Numbered from the stretch's first letter, positions 17,635-29,831 are shown. The stretch is DNA of 64,000 nucleotides from Sacculina carcini (GCA_916048095.2 OU696576.1:2025501-2089500), one strand, 5' to 3'. Notes: generated from the letters alone by a model not told the origin. Program-made: numbers and translations.

Positions 17635-20600
17635 TTGTTATACAGTATATAACAATACATACAATACATAAAATACCAAGTTCAACTAATCATTAAACAA
17701 ATAATAAAATGAACCCATCTGAACATGGACTCAATTTTATCCTTCAATGGAACTGCCGAGGATTGAAGCACAAATGGCAAGAACTACGACAAATTTTATC
17801 AAACACACAACCTTTGGTAGTTTGCCTTCAAGAGACCTTCCTGTTATCTACTGATCAAAATTCTTTCTTAAATTCTTATTATCAACCATATCACCAGTAC
17901 TCAGATTCCAACAGACGACAAGGGGGCACGAGCATCCTGATTTCACGTCAAATTCCCCACCATCCAGTCAAAATTTCCGACACTTTTCAGGCAGTTGCAT
18001 GTACACTAACACTCCATAAAAAACACTGACCCTCTGTAGCATCTATATCCCTCCCAGTCAGACTTTCGACGTGACACAACTTGAAAATTTCATATCACAG
18101 TTCACCCTCCCAATAATTATCTGTGGAGACCTTAATGCTAAACATCCCCTCTGGGGATCTCCCCAGGCGGACGCCAAAGGGAAGATAATAGAAAAAGTAA
18201 TCCAAAATCATAACTTACATATCCTGAATGATGGCACCTCTACACATCTTAACGAATACTCAGGTCACAGTACCCACATCGATGTTTCTTTTTGTACACC
18301 ATCTCTGGCACCATTCCTCTCTTGGAGGTGTATGGATGACTTTCACGGCAGTGATCATATACCTATAGCGATTACCTATTCTAAAATTAGCAGTATCACC
18401 AAAAACTTTACACGATGGAAAATCACGCAAGGAAACTGGAACACTTTCAACGAAATCTTATTCCTTGATGACATCCCCTTGAATTTTCAATCCATCATTC
18501 CAGACATTTCAGAGGCCATTCTAGACGCTGCACAAAAAACGGTTCCTTCCATTCCCCAAGGATCGACTCTTCGCCGAAACTGTCCTTGGTGGAAGGAAGA
18601 GTGTAAAGAAGCAATAACTGCTCGGAAAAGAGCCCTGCTTTTTTCCGCCAAGATCGCACCTCTCATGCTCTAGACGAATACAAACGTGCCAAGGCTCTTT
18701 GCCGCAGAATCATTCGCTCTGCCAAGCGGGAAAGCTGGACAAATCTAACGGGAGCCTTGAACTACCGTACCCCCCTTTCCAAAGTATGGTATCTCGTTCG
18801 TTCTTTCCAAAATGTCAACCAAAAATCTTTCTCACTCCCTGTTATGAAAATGAACAATGTCGTGATCACTAACCAAATGATAGTTCTGAATCAACTGGGT
18901 AACTACTATTCTGCACTTAGCGAATCTACAGCAAATTACCCACACTTCGTCCCAAGTACTCCGACACCCACAACAAAAGAATTTCCCTCGTATAATAACA
19001 TTTTTGATTTATACGAACTTGATAATGCTATATCTCACTCAAAATCCACCGCCCCAGGCTCAGACTCCCTACACTACGCTTTTTTCTCACATATGTCAAC
19101 AGAACACCGCTCCAAAATACTACACGCACTAAATCTGATATGGGAAAACGACCACTTCCCTTCCACCTGGAGGCACTCTCATATCCTGCCCATACTCAAA
19201 GCACGCAAACCACCCACTGAACTATCATCATACAGGCCCATCCAACTGACCTCGTGCTTCTGCAAGATTTTTGAACGCATGATTCTTTCCAGACTAAATT
19301 GCTTTATCCACGCAAAACAAATCATCACAAACAGACAAACAGCATTCAGAAAACGCAGAGGAACAATGGACAGCATTAACCTACTTACATCTGACATACG
19401 TCATGGATACTCAAAAAATCAAATCACTATGACTGTCTTCATCGATTTAGCATCAGCTTTCAATCAGGTGTCAAAATTTTTCCTCATCTCTCTTCTGAAG
19501 TCTCATGGTCTGCGGGGTCACCTCCTCCACTTCATTCACGGGTATGAATATGAATAATCTGATAGAACTTTTCAGGTTCGAACTTCCTCTCTATCGAACA
19601 CATTCATTCAAAGCAACGGCGTAGAGCAGGGAGGAGTACTCTCACCCACTCTTTTTAACATCGCTATGGAACAACTTACTAATCAACTACCCAGCAGTGT
19701 AAAACATACAACTTATGCCGATGATATAGCCATCTGGACCTCGGGAAAAAACTTAAACGACCTTCTGGAAAAAATTCAATTGACCCTTATCCAAATCCAA
19801 AGTCAATGCTCTCTTTTCGGATTCACCATATCCACGGCCAAAACATCAGCAATGTTATTCCATAAACATATATGCCCTCGACCAACAACCCATCTTCAAA
19901 TATACAATACCCCTATCCCTTACTCGAAGACCATCAAATACCTTGGTATCACCCTTGACTCTCGTCTTACCATGCGCCAACACATACTAAACACGAAAAC
20001 CCGAGCTCAGCAAAGAATTAGTGTATTAAAGTGCCTATCTCACCCAAATTACGGATCAGACCGACCGATTCTCATGAAAATTTACTATACCCTCATCCGT
20101 CCCATCCTGGAATATTGTTCTCCCATCCTATGTTTCACTTCGTCTCAGCTCTTATCACACTTCGACACGGTACAAAACCCTTGTATAAGAATAGCATCCG
20201 GGGCACACCGCACATCCTCCATAGCTAAGCTGTATAAAGAATTCCAAATTATTCCACTTCAAACACGTGGTCTTAAGCAAACCATCAGATACGGTCTGAA
20301 GATATCAGAAGATCATCAACACCCTTCTCATCAACATCTTCACACTCTGGAATCGTTAGATAACCTTCCTACTCAATCTGTAAACAGCTTATGCGGCTTC
20401 ACTCCAGCCATGTCATATCGCCGAGCATGTCGAACAATAAAATTTCCGATCCCATCCCTCCCTGCCCGCCCTCCCGACATTCACTGCCACCAACACCAAA
20501 TCGAAATATTAGATCTCGGTCTACCCCCGAAATCTAATCAAATCGTTCCTGTCGTCAGACAACAATTCCTTGAATTTCAGGCAAAAAACAGCGATCTTTT

Positions 20601-21660
20601 ATTTATTTATACAGACGGATCCAAAAACTTAACGGGAACGGGCAGTGCAGTTAGTATTCCAAATCTTTCAGAAAAACTTACATTCCGGCTTCCCAGCGAA
20701 TGTTCCATCTTCATCGCAGAACAATACGCCATCTCTCAATCATTACACTTAGCGGAACGCCTCCAAATTGCCAAATTCTGTATTGTGTCAGACTCCAAAT
20801 CAGCTCTTCAGTCTCTTTTGCACCCTTCTAATAGTCTATCCCTCCAATGTGTACATATGTATAAACAATTAATAAACTTTAACTACACAATCAAATTTCT
20901 CTGGGTCCCCAGCCATTCCGGAATTTTTGGTAACGAACAAGCAGATATAGCAGCAAAGGAGGCTCTTACGTTAAGGACCATTACATATCCACCCCTTTCA
21001 GCCACTGACCTAACCGCTGACATTAACAAACATATCCACTCTTTCCACTGTTCTGACTCTCAACCGGATACATACCAACTCTCTGGGCCTCGCTCTCTTC
21101 CAAAATGCACAAATTTAACCCGCCGTCGTTTGGATGTGATCTTAACCAGGTTACGGGTGGGACACACTAGGCTTACACACGATTTTCTACTGGACCGTGA
21201 ACCCCGTCCTACTTGCCCCCGATGTGGAAGTGACAACACTGTGGAGCACATTCTACTGCACTGTGCGAGGTACATAAGACAACGACGACAACATCTACCA
21301 ATGATAAATAGCTCCAGTGACGACCACTCGTTGAACATGCACCTGATTCTATATGAACCGAGCTCACTCCCGAACCTATTTAAATTCCTTACAGCGTGTT
21401 CTCTGATCAAACTACTCTAGCCTCTTATATCCACACTACCGAATATACAAATATTCCCAACGTGTCACATCTTGTGAAAGAGTATGCCCTACTACCAAAA
21501 ACAAGACGACGAAACAAATACTGCTAATACTGTAATGGAGATCCCATAGAGTAATATTCCCCGAACATATTCAGTCGAAAGGTAGTCAATAGACTACCCA
21601 AACCTCTGCACTTGAGCCTAACTAGTGCTATGTGCAGTAATCAGCAACAACAACAACAAT
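17635..21660 (+). mobile_element. Non-LTR retrotransposon D1 (I/Jockey-like with RNase H), 5' truncated
   Basis: Bounded by a perfect 12-bp target duplication ACAGTATATAGA (17623-17634 and 21661-21672). It contains only ORF2 and a 3' UTR ending in a CAA-repeat tail (21644-21660). ORF1 is missing, so the copy is 5' truncated about 75 bp before ORF2. It is inserted at the exact 5' junction of element D2, using that element's duplication as target. The 3' UTR shares 'TGAGCCTAA' and a CAA tail with D2, indicating related families. Confidence 0.9.
17709..21420 (+). pseudogene. ORF2 of D1: endonuclease, reverse transcriptase, RNase H
   Basis: Domains in order: an exonuclease-endonuclease-phosphatase endonuclease ('LQWNCRGLKHKW', 'VVCLQETF', 'IICGDLNAKHPLWG', 'GSDHIPIAI'); reverse transcriptase ('SSYRPIQLTSCF', 'TVFIDLASAFN', 'GVEQGGVLSPTLFNI', 'TYADDIAIW'); RNase H with all four acidic positions ('IYTDGS', 'IAEQYAI', 'VSDSKSAL', 'GNEQADIAAKEA'); and a C-terminal CCHC-like finger 'CPRCGSDNTVEHILLHC'. 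The frame changes near 18015 in an A6 run and near 18642 in a T6 run, and a stop at 19555-19557 lies in a short insertion where related copies read G-Y-L-S. Without these three lesions the protein would be full length. The two indels are in homopolymers and could be assembly errors. Confidence 0.92.
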
Positions 21661-21672
21661 ACAGTATATAGA

Positions 21673-21786
21673 ATCACGCATGTTGGCTTTTTCATCAACA
21701 ACGAGAATTTTCCGGTGAACTTGGTGGATCAGGTGTACACGTTTCTTGCCCTAAATATCGAAATTATCCTGTATGAGCAGTTATAA
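21673..21786 (+). other. Short protein-like open frame of 37 codons at the D2 5' end
   Basis: Reads 'ITHVGFFINNENFPVNLVDQ...LYEQL' to a TAA and follows a splice-acceptor-like 'ATATAG'. Composition is unusually protein-like for untranslated DNA. If the D2 boundary is right, this belongs to the D2 5' UTR. If it is wrong, this could be a terminal exon of a host gene. I do not recognise the sequence. Confidence 0.3.
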
Positions 21787-22048
21787 TATTGTATTTTTGG
21801 TAAAATAGGTTGTGCTTTACTATTGTTTTGTTTGTTTTGCTTGTATGCAATCGGATGGTTTTATTCATGTAGGTGTATATACGAACCAAATACGATATAC
21901 TAGGTAGGTAAACAGGTAAAATCCCGTTGGTGTTTTATTTTATTTTTTTCTTCCTTCCTTTTTATTTTATTTTTAATTTCACGTTTAACAATCTTAATAA
22001 ATATTCCGTACAATTTCTCACTGTCATAGTCACGACACTCATCACAAA

Positions 22049-23308
22049 ATGGGGAGGAGTAGGGGTCGAGTGGACCCCAACTTCTTCCCTGTAGACGGAG
22101 GGAACCATGACGAGGGTTCGTTCCTCGTAAATATAACGCAAACACCCATCGGTACTTTGCGATGGCCAAAAATAGAGAAATCACTGCGAAATATTCTGCA
22201 AGGAAAAGCTGAGTCAGCAAAAATTGTCAAAGGCGACCAACTTCTGATCAAGACAACACATGAAGACCAGACCAACAAACTCTTGAACACCAGAGCTTTC
22301 GGAGGACTTGAGGCGACCATCAGCCTACACAAATCCCTCAAATTCACAAAAGGGTCAATATATGCACCTGATCTGACAAACATCGACACTGAAGACCTCA
22401 AGGAATGGATGGCTGATCTCGGTGTCACTTAGGTCCGCCGTCCCACCCGTCCGGCTGGGCAAAGACCATCGCCTGTCCTATTGCTCACATTTGAAAGACT
22501 GACGTGCCCGACCGAGCTTAAATTTGACTATGTTAAATACGAAGTTCGGCCGTGGTACCCAAAACCAATACTGTGTGAAAACTGCGGACGCTTCGGACAC
22601 AAGAAAGAAAGATGCTCAAGACCATCAGTGTGCCTTATCTGTAGCGAGACAAGTCATCAAGGTGAATGCACTCCCCGCTGTATCAACTGTGGGGGTGAAC
22701 ATTGTGCCTCAGCGGCCCAGTGCCCTAGTCGAATTCAGGAGCACTCAATTCTCGAACTACAATACAAAAACAAGATATCTTACTTTGACGCCAAGACTGA
22801 AGTGGAGAGAGCTGCCAGAGTCTCGTCTGCCGCAGCGACCAAACAACATCTACAGCAACAACAACAACAACAACAACAAACAGCGTGCAGTTCAGCATCA
22901 CCAGAACTTGCCCAGATGCAACAACAGCTGTCATCTCTCTCAGAGTCCGTTGCCCATCTGACCACAGTTATGGCGGCACTCATCAGTCAACTGAAGTCTC
23001 CTCTCACACCTGCCGCGTTACCCGTCTTCACCAACGCCGTCTCCACCAACGAAGATCAGGTGGAGACAACAGAACAACCAAAAACCAACGACCATCCTGA
23101 CAACACCAGTCATACGACAGCTGACAACACAGGTAGCGACACTGCTGTTGCACAGCGCTCACCAAACGATGACGAACCGGTCGAAACTGACCGGAATCAT
23201 ACTTCAAACATCGACGACGATCACTCCTACACCCAACGGAAATTACCACCAAAATCCCCACCAAGAGCCCCCAAAAAATGCAGGACAGCCGGCGGTAGGA
23301 AAAAATAG
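22049..23308 (+). pseudogene. ORF1 (gag-like) of D2
   Basis: 420 codons from ATG 22049, with a single in-frame TAG at 22430-22432 between '...MADLGVT' and 'VRRPTRPAG'. The N-terminal 200 residues have the alternating strand/helix pattern of RRM-like gag domains. Three consecutive Cys-rich knuckles follow: 'CENCGRFGHKKERC', 'CLICSETSHQGEC' and 'CINCGGEHCASAAQC'. Then come a poly-glutamine tract coded by CAA repeats (22856-22880), a short heptad segment 'MQQQLSSLSESVAHLTTVM', and a long polar tail ending in Lys/Arg. This is the layout of nucleic-acid-chaperone ORF1 proteins of I and Jockey group elements, which bind their own RNA in the RNP. The stop probably inactivates it. Confidence 0.88.
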
Positions 23309-23368
23309 AATAGAAAAGAAAATCGACTCATCACTTAGCAGAACTACATACTTCACTCATACATCGAT

Positions 23369-26300
23369 ATGTATCCTCTCATTTTCCAGTGGAACTGTCG
23401 GGGCTTTCAAAACGAGCGCCCCGAACTCCAACAACATCTCTCCTCTACACTACCACACACAGTCTGCTTACAAGGAACACACTTCCTTCCAACAGACAAC
23501 TTACACTTCATGCCCAACTGTTACCACGCACACCACTTCTATGCTGATAACGTCAGGCGTAAGGGCGGTGCCAGCGTCTTCGTTCAGTCCTCTCTTCCAC
23601 ATCATCGCGTCACACTCACCGGACCATATCAGGCTGTAGCCGTTCAAATAACTATATATGACAAAACAATCCTTATATGCAGTTTATACATCCCACCACA
23701 ACAAACTGTAGATTCTTCCCTCTTTGATTCTCTTATCCAACAATTTCTGCATCCCTTTATCCTCTGTGGCGATTTTAATGCCAAACACCCCCTCTGGGGC
23801 TCGGCCGTCTCAGACGTTCGAGGCCGCGAGCTGGTTTCCTCCATCACCAATCACACACTCAACATTCTCAACGATGGCTCACCAACCCGTCTACACGAAT
23901 ACAACAGCACACTCACACATCTCGATATTACACTATGTTCCTCAATTCTAGCTCCTTTATTGCACTGGCAGTGTCACGACTCATTTCTCTCTAGTGATCA
24001 CTGTCCTGTTATTACCTCTCTCCTATCACATTGCTCAATCATACCTTCACAGCAGATCAGGTGGAAATTTGCACACGCTAACTGGGCATTATTCAACAGT
24101 ATATTCGCACAACAATACACTGAATCCGATTACACTACAATAGCCGTTCACATAGAATCTTCTCTTCTTTACGCTGCCACACATTCCATTCCTTCTTCTA
24201 AGACCCATCACAAAGCCCGACGTAGTTGTCCATGGTGGAACCAAGCCTGCAGAGATGCAGTGCTAAAACGCAAAAGAGCCCTGCGCTTCTTCCGGTCCCA
24301 CCGCACCACATCATCTCTTGACATCTACAAGAGGGCCAAAGCAATGACGCGCAAGACGATCCGCGCTGCCAAACGTGATAGCTGGTCTCACCTCACTCAC
24401 TCTTTCACGCACAGAACACCCATTACTAAACTATGGCACATAGTCCGTTCTTTCCGCCAAATACACCGACCACCAACCTCCCCTCCAGTAACATATATAG
24501 GTAACACACTCATCACTTACCAGCCACTAGTTCTCCATCAACTTGCTAAACACTACTCGGAAATCTCAAAAAGTTCATCCACCTCAACTCCTCCATCCAC
24601 TGTATCACCTACCACCTCTGTTTCTACCGGATCCTCTATTCTTACCGTATCATCCTACAATAATCCTTTTACTCTTCTAGAGCTATCCAAAGGTCTCTCT
24701 CAATGTAATTCTACATCACCAGGGCCGGATGGCATTCATTACGCCTTCTTCAAAAATTTGAACTCATCAAACAAAATTATCCTGCTGTCGTGTTTTAATC
24801 AAGTTTGGATCAATGACTTTTACCCCCCATCAGGGCAGCACTCCATAATTATACCCATACTCAAACCAGGAAAGTCTAAATCAGACCTGTCATCCTACCG
24901 TCCTATCCAACTCACTTCCTGCTTCTCGAAATTATTCGAAAGACTTGTACTTCCTCGCCTCAATCATTTCGCTTCTATCACAAATCTCATTTCTCCTGAA
25001 CAGACTGCTTTCACCAAAAATCGCTCCACTTCCGACAATGTCAATCTTCTAACATCACACATTCGCATCGGCTTCCAAAACAAACTTTCCACTCTGGCCG
25101 TATTCTTAGACCTATCTTCTGCTTTTGACAAAGTCTCCAAAACTGCTACTATCTATCTATTAATATTACATGGACTACGGGGACATTTGCTGAACTTCAT
25201 AAAAGGGTATCTCTCCAATAGAACTTTCCAGGTACGCACCACAGAACTATCTGACACATTCACACAAGAAAACGGAGTCGTCCAGGGAGGAGTCCTCTCA
25301 CCAACCATTTTCAACATAGTTATAGATCAGGTCACTAGGAATCTTCCCTCTGGCGTAAAATTCTGCACATACGCTGATGACATAGTGTTGTGGACTACTG
25401 GAGTGCACATATCCTCCATGATAAGTGTACTTCAGCTGGCCACAAACTCTGTGTCACAAAATTGCTCCCGTTTCGGTCATCCTTATTTCACCGGGGAAAA
25501 CAACAGCCACTCTCTTTCGGAAAAATTGTTCCACACAACCAAACCTTCAAAATTCACTGACTCTGTCTTGCCACCCCATTCAATTCCAAAAATACACCAA
25601 ATTCTTGGGGATTATCCTCGATCCACAACTCTTTTTCCGATCCCATATCCAACATATAAAATTCCGGGTCTTACAGCGCATCAGCATTCTCAAATGTCTA
25701 TCACATCCAGTTTATGGCACAAATCATAAAATTCTCATCAAACTATATTATACATTAATCCGCCCAATATTAGATTACTGCTCCAGCGTCTTTATTTTCT
25801 CTCCTAATTCAACATTAGTCAATCTCGATATTTTACAAAATTCCTGTCTTCGTCTGGCGACTGGCGCTCTACGTTCCTCCCCTATACAAAAACTACATCT
25901 GGAGCTCGGTGTCACATCTCTTCATTCTCGCAGATTACAACAAATTATCAAGTATTGTATGAAAATTCTGGCAGATCCTGATCATCCATGTTCTCACATT
26001 CTTCTCAGTCTCCAAAATTTCGACAACTTCCGGCCCGCTCTTGTTTACCGGTTATGTGGGTTCAGCTTAGGACTGGCCTATAGAACCGCATGTAAGCTTC
26101 TAAATTTCTACCCGAATTCACTCGTTTTACATCAAAATCTACCGCTCAATTACACTCCACCTCGTATGAAATACCTTATTCACAATACACAATCTGCAAT
26201 TCCAACCGAAATTCTGCAAAATTACTATGAATTCAAATCAAATCATTCTGACTCTACGTTAATATTCACCGACGGCTCGGTGCAGTCCAACATATCGGCC

Positions 26301-27077
26301 TGTGCTGCAGTTGTACCTTGCCGTTCCATCGAAATTTCTCACCGTCTCCCAGACCACACTACTATTTACACTGCTGAACAGTTTGCCATATATCAGGCCC
26401 TCGAAATTGTCCAAACTGAAAAATTCAACCGTTCAGTCATTGTCTCTGACTCGCAAACAGCAATTAAATCTCTTACAGATCCTCACAACGCTCTATCAAT
26501 TAAATCGGCTACTATTTACACTGATTTGGCATCCCAATTTGACATATCCTTCCTATGGGTCCCCAGTCACTCCGGTATCACTGGCAACGACCTGGCCGAC
26601 TCCGTTGCCAAACAGGCTTTACAGCACACACACATCACCTATCCTCCGCTATCTCCATCCGATCTCATGAATTCTCTTTCTCACCGCGTCTCCTCCTACT
26701 GTCTTGATACCATGCCTTATCCATCAGCACCTTTCTCTCATCAGTCTAGGCATTACATCAGACGCGGCCACAAAGATCCTCCGTGTCACCGCCGACTACA
26801 CACAGCCCTCACCAGACTCCGCATCGGACACACTCTTCTAACACACAGCCACATCTTTCGACACAATCCTCCTGCACTATGCGCCATATGCAAAACTACG
26901 CTCGACATACAACACGTTCTGCTCCACTGTCCCAAATACAGAACTCAACGTCACCTCCTATTACACAGCTTTCCGCAAAATACATCCATATCTCTGGATC
27001 TACTTCTGTACAACCCTAGATATGTTCCTCACACCATGAAGTTCTTGACAGACACAGGACTCACAAATCAAATATGA
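23369..27077 (+). pseudogene. ORF2 of D2: endonuclease, reverse transcriptase, RNase H
   Basis: Begins 60 bp after ORF1 at ATG 23369. Endonuclease motifs are 'FQWNCRGFQNE', 'VCLQGTHF', 'ILCGDFNAKHPLWG' and 'SSDHCPVI'. The metal-binding glutamate normally in C-L-Q-E-T is glycine here. RT motifs are 'SSYRPIQLTSCF', 'AVFLDLSSAFDKV', 'VVQGGVLSP' and 'TYADDIVLW'. The frame shifts near 25475, about 30 codons after YADD. The downstream frame (to 27077) has the thumb, RNase H ('IFTDGSVQ', 'TAEQFAI', 'VSDSQTAI', 'GNDLADSVAKQAL') and a C-terminal finger 'CAICKTTLDIQHVLLHC'. About half the residues match D1. Likely inactive because of both the residue change and the shift. Confidence 0.92.
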
Positions 27078-27481
27078 TTACTTCTGAACATTGTCATCAC
27101 TGCAAATTGTCTACAATAAGTAACATATCACTTTCTCTGATTTATTTTCCTATGCTTTTTTCTTGATTGAAAAAAACCCACAAAAAAACAAAAAAAACGC
27201 CGTTGCGTCATGTATCTGTTCTTTTCTCACTATGAACTCAATTCAATTATATCTTAATTTCAACAAATATCTAGTATCTGTACATATAAGGATAATCGTA
27301 TTACTGCTCTAGATATTCCCTCTAACTTGAGTTATTTTTGTAGCTTTAGGTTAAGGCAACACGAGTAGGATGCATCTATGATGCTTGTGTAACAAAAGAG
27401 TTGCATTGTGTGATCCCTGCATCTGAGCCTAAACTGTGCTATATGCGGTAACCAATAACAACAGCAACAACAACAACAACA

Positions 27482-27893
27482 GCTACAGTATACTGCTCCT
27501 ACTCTTGTGGCACAAGTGTCGTTTATGAGTGTGGGATTGGTTGCTGTTGTGCACATGTATTAATGAAAAGTTTCAAAGTAAGTTATATGGTAGTATTTAA
27601 TTATATTAACCCATTAATGCCCAAAGTTAACCGAAATAGGTAGATGAGTGATTGTCACAGGAACGCCTATTTATGGTACACTCAACATGTGTAGTAAATT
27701 TCACAGAAAAATATTTAATAGTTTTTAAGATATGAGCTGTCCAGTTTTCTGGACGCTGTGTACCTAACATTTACATGATTCCATTGTATGCGAAGAAATC
27801 ACTTTCTGCATATACGATCCATTTTGTTACGAGATTTAGTTCAAACTACTCAGAGCATATAAATGGTCTTATGCCCACCCTCCCGAAGGCAAT
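27482..27893 (+). repeat. Dispersed block family, copy 1
   Basis: About 410 bp closely matching 28799-29216 ('TGTTGTGCACATGTATTAAT', 'TTAACCCATTAATGCCCAAA', 'GATATGAGCTGTCCAG', 'GAGCATATAAATGGTCTTAT'). It is the target into which D2 inserted. It stops at the start of the D3 fragment after 'CCCGAAGGCAATA'. Confidence 0.88.
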
Positions 27894-28462
27894 ATAGTCG
27901 GATCGTACGCACAGGCAACTCTTGTGAATTTGCACGGATCCCAGGGCATATGGGGATAAGTGGGAATGTTGAGGCCGACCTCCAAGCTAAAGAGTCGTTG
28001 CAAGAACCCGTCATCACTCCATATCCATTCAACAGGAACATGGTGAAGCAATTGGTGGAACCATTCTTCATTAAACATAAAAAATGCGAATGGGAAGCAA
28101 AACGAAACCGATATTTTTACGGCAAGATGGCTGACTCAGGTCACTGGTTAGATAATCGAATACCCCGTGAACTAGAAAAGAAGCTAGCGAGAATGCAGTT
28201 TGGCCACTCATACCTGACCCAAGCTCATCTTTTAGAGGGAAGACCACCTCCACAGTGTGAAAGATGCGGTGTTCGCCTAACAGTGGAACATATCCTGTTG
28301 GAATGCGGAAAATACGCTGTGGGCCGCAGACCACTGATTTCGTATTGCGACTCCCGTGCCATCGATTTTAGCATCTCAAACATTTTATGCTGCACTCAGC
28401 TTGACATTATAAAATTGGTGTTAAATTTTCTACAGAAATATGATCTGCTAATGAAAATATAG
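27894..28462 (+). pseudogene. D3: C-terminal RNase H and finger of another non-LTR element
   Basis: Open frame to 28462 reading 'CEFARIPGHMGISGNVEADLQAKESL' in shape: the last RNase H motif with the catalytic aspartate in 'VEAD'. After it come 'ELEKKLARMQFGHSYLTQAHLL' and a finger 'CERCGVRLTVEHILLEC'. This is the C-terminal quarter of an ORF2 from a family related to but distinct from D1 and D2. Everything upstream is missing (5' truncation). A 3' UTR with two CAA tracts (about 28706-28729 and 28765-28785) follows. Confidence 0.82.
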
Positions 28463-28785
28463 CATTTATATAGTGGTCGATATTTTATTGCTTTTACCAT
28501 TTGAGTTTCATTTATTTCTGTTCGGCATATTTATTAAATTTTGCTTGGTTCTTCCTTGGTTTTACCAAAGATTTCCCTTATAACTATATCCTTTCTAATC
28601 ATTTTCTCGAATCCAAAATCCGTCTGAATACAATTGTGGCGCGAAGAATCACGTTCTGGTTCGTCATTGGAGGGCGTGAAATGGTCGTGATCGGCCGAAA
28701 CGCCAACAACAACAACAACAACAACAACATGTGCAACGTGGTTGCTCGGCCAGACAACTTGAGGAACAACAACAACAACAACAAC
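28463..28785 (+). mobile_element. 3' UTR and CAA tails of D3
   Basis: Non-coding and T-rich, ending in two CAA-repeat tracts separated by 35 bp, the second followed directly by the block-family sequence. Tails of this kind close D1 and D2 as well. Confidence 0.65.
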
Positions 28786-29831
28786 TTGATGTGTGTGGCT
28801 ACAGTATACTGTTCCTACTCTTGTGGCACAAGTGTCGTTTATGAGTGTGGGACTGGTTGCTGTTGTGCACATGTATTAATGAAATGTTTCAAAGTAAGTT
28901 ATATGGTAGTATTTATTTATATTAACCCATTAATGCCCAAAGTTAACCGAAATAGGTAGATGAGTGATTGTCACAGGAACGCCGATTTATGGCACACTCA
29001 ACATGTGTAGTAAATTTCACAGAAAAATATTTAATAGGCTTTAAGATATGAGCTGTCCAGTTTTCTGGACGCTGTGTACCTAACATTAACATGATTCCAT
29101 TGTATGCTAAGAAAACACTTTCTGCATATACGATCCATTTTGTTACGAGATTTAGTTCAAACTACTCAGAGCATATAAATGGTCTTATGCCCATCCCCCG
29201 AAGGCAATAATTTTGAGCCCCATTATCAGTGGCGGCGTCAGGATTTTTACAATGGAGGACTGAGGGAGTAAGAATAAAGTTGTGGAGCTTGGCGAAACAT
29301 GAGGATCTACACTCGAACGCTGACATGATATTATAATAAGGGACTGGGTCATCTGATTCAGTGCTCGAACTTGAACCATAATTGAAGTACAAATATTGAA
29401 CGAAACGAGGTGAATACCATATGATAGAACATATAACAGCACATTGACACACATGCAAACGTCATTACAGTACCAAATACTCATTACATGTACTGTAAGA
29501 CAAATAAGATTACTGTAAGCAATAAAGCTTCGTTTACAGTGGTAAGAAATAGTTATGTCCATGATTATGATTTGGGGGAAGGGGGCTTAGGGGCCTTGTC
29601 ATGTTTTTTTTGGGGCTGTAACCCCCCAAGACCCCCTTGGCGCCGCCACTGCTCATTATAAATACAGCACCAATATAATAGAGGTACGACTTAGGGAAAA
29701 TGCTATTTTGAGCAGCACGTCGGTCTCCTAGAGACTTACGATACCTTTTTACGCTATTTTAGAATACATTTCAATATCATGTGTGAGTCAACGGGACTCC
29801 TCAACACTTGGGCCTCCCAGGCCGGGCGGTG
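28786..29831 (+). repeat. Dispersed block family, copy 2, interrupted by a MITE
   Basis: Starts with a 23-bp identity to 17608-17630, the left flank of the D1/D2 nest, matches copy 1 to 29216, and then continues after the MITE at 29652 to 29831. The latter part also resembles 3890-4075. It ends where element C begins. Confidence 0.8.
29227..29651. mobile_element. hAT-type MITE, 425 bp
   Basis: Terminal inverted repeats 'CAGTGGCGGCGTCAGG' and, at the right end, its near complement ending 'GGCGCCGCCACTG'. It is flanked by an 8-bp duplication with one mismatch (CCCATTAT at 29219-29226, CTCATTAT at 29652-29659). CAGTGGCG ends with 8-bp duplications mark hAT elements. It has no transposase and is non-autonomous. 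The 3.9-kb block copy shows the same site without the insertion. Confidence 0.88.

Larger units (their letters stand above)
21669..27481 (+). mobile_element. Non-LTR retrotransposon D2 (I/Jockey-like with RNase H), two ORFs
   Basis: About 5.8 kb with 5' UTR, ORF1 (gag-like), ORF2 and a 3' UTR ending in CAA repeats (27449-27481). The 11-bp duplication GCTACAGTATA lies at 27482-27492 after the tail and at 17620-17630 before D1. With D1 set aside, the two copies flank D2 directly. The outer flanks rejoin into the same sequence that is uninterrupted at 28786-28830, which supports this reconstruction. The 5' boundary at 21669 is therefore inferred. It carries one stop in ORF1, one frameshift in ORF2 and a changed endonuclease residue. 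Confidence 0.85.

Noticed and set aside
22856..22880. CAA repeat in D2 as an internal retrotransposon tail
   Set aside because: It is in frame within ORF1 and encodes the poly-glutamine tract; the true tail is at 27449-27481.
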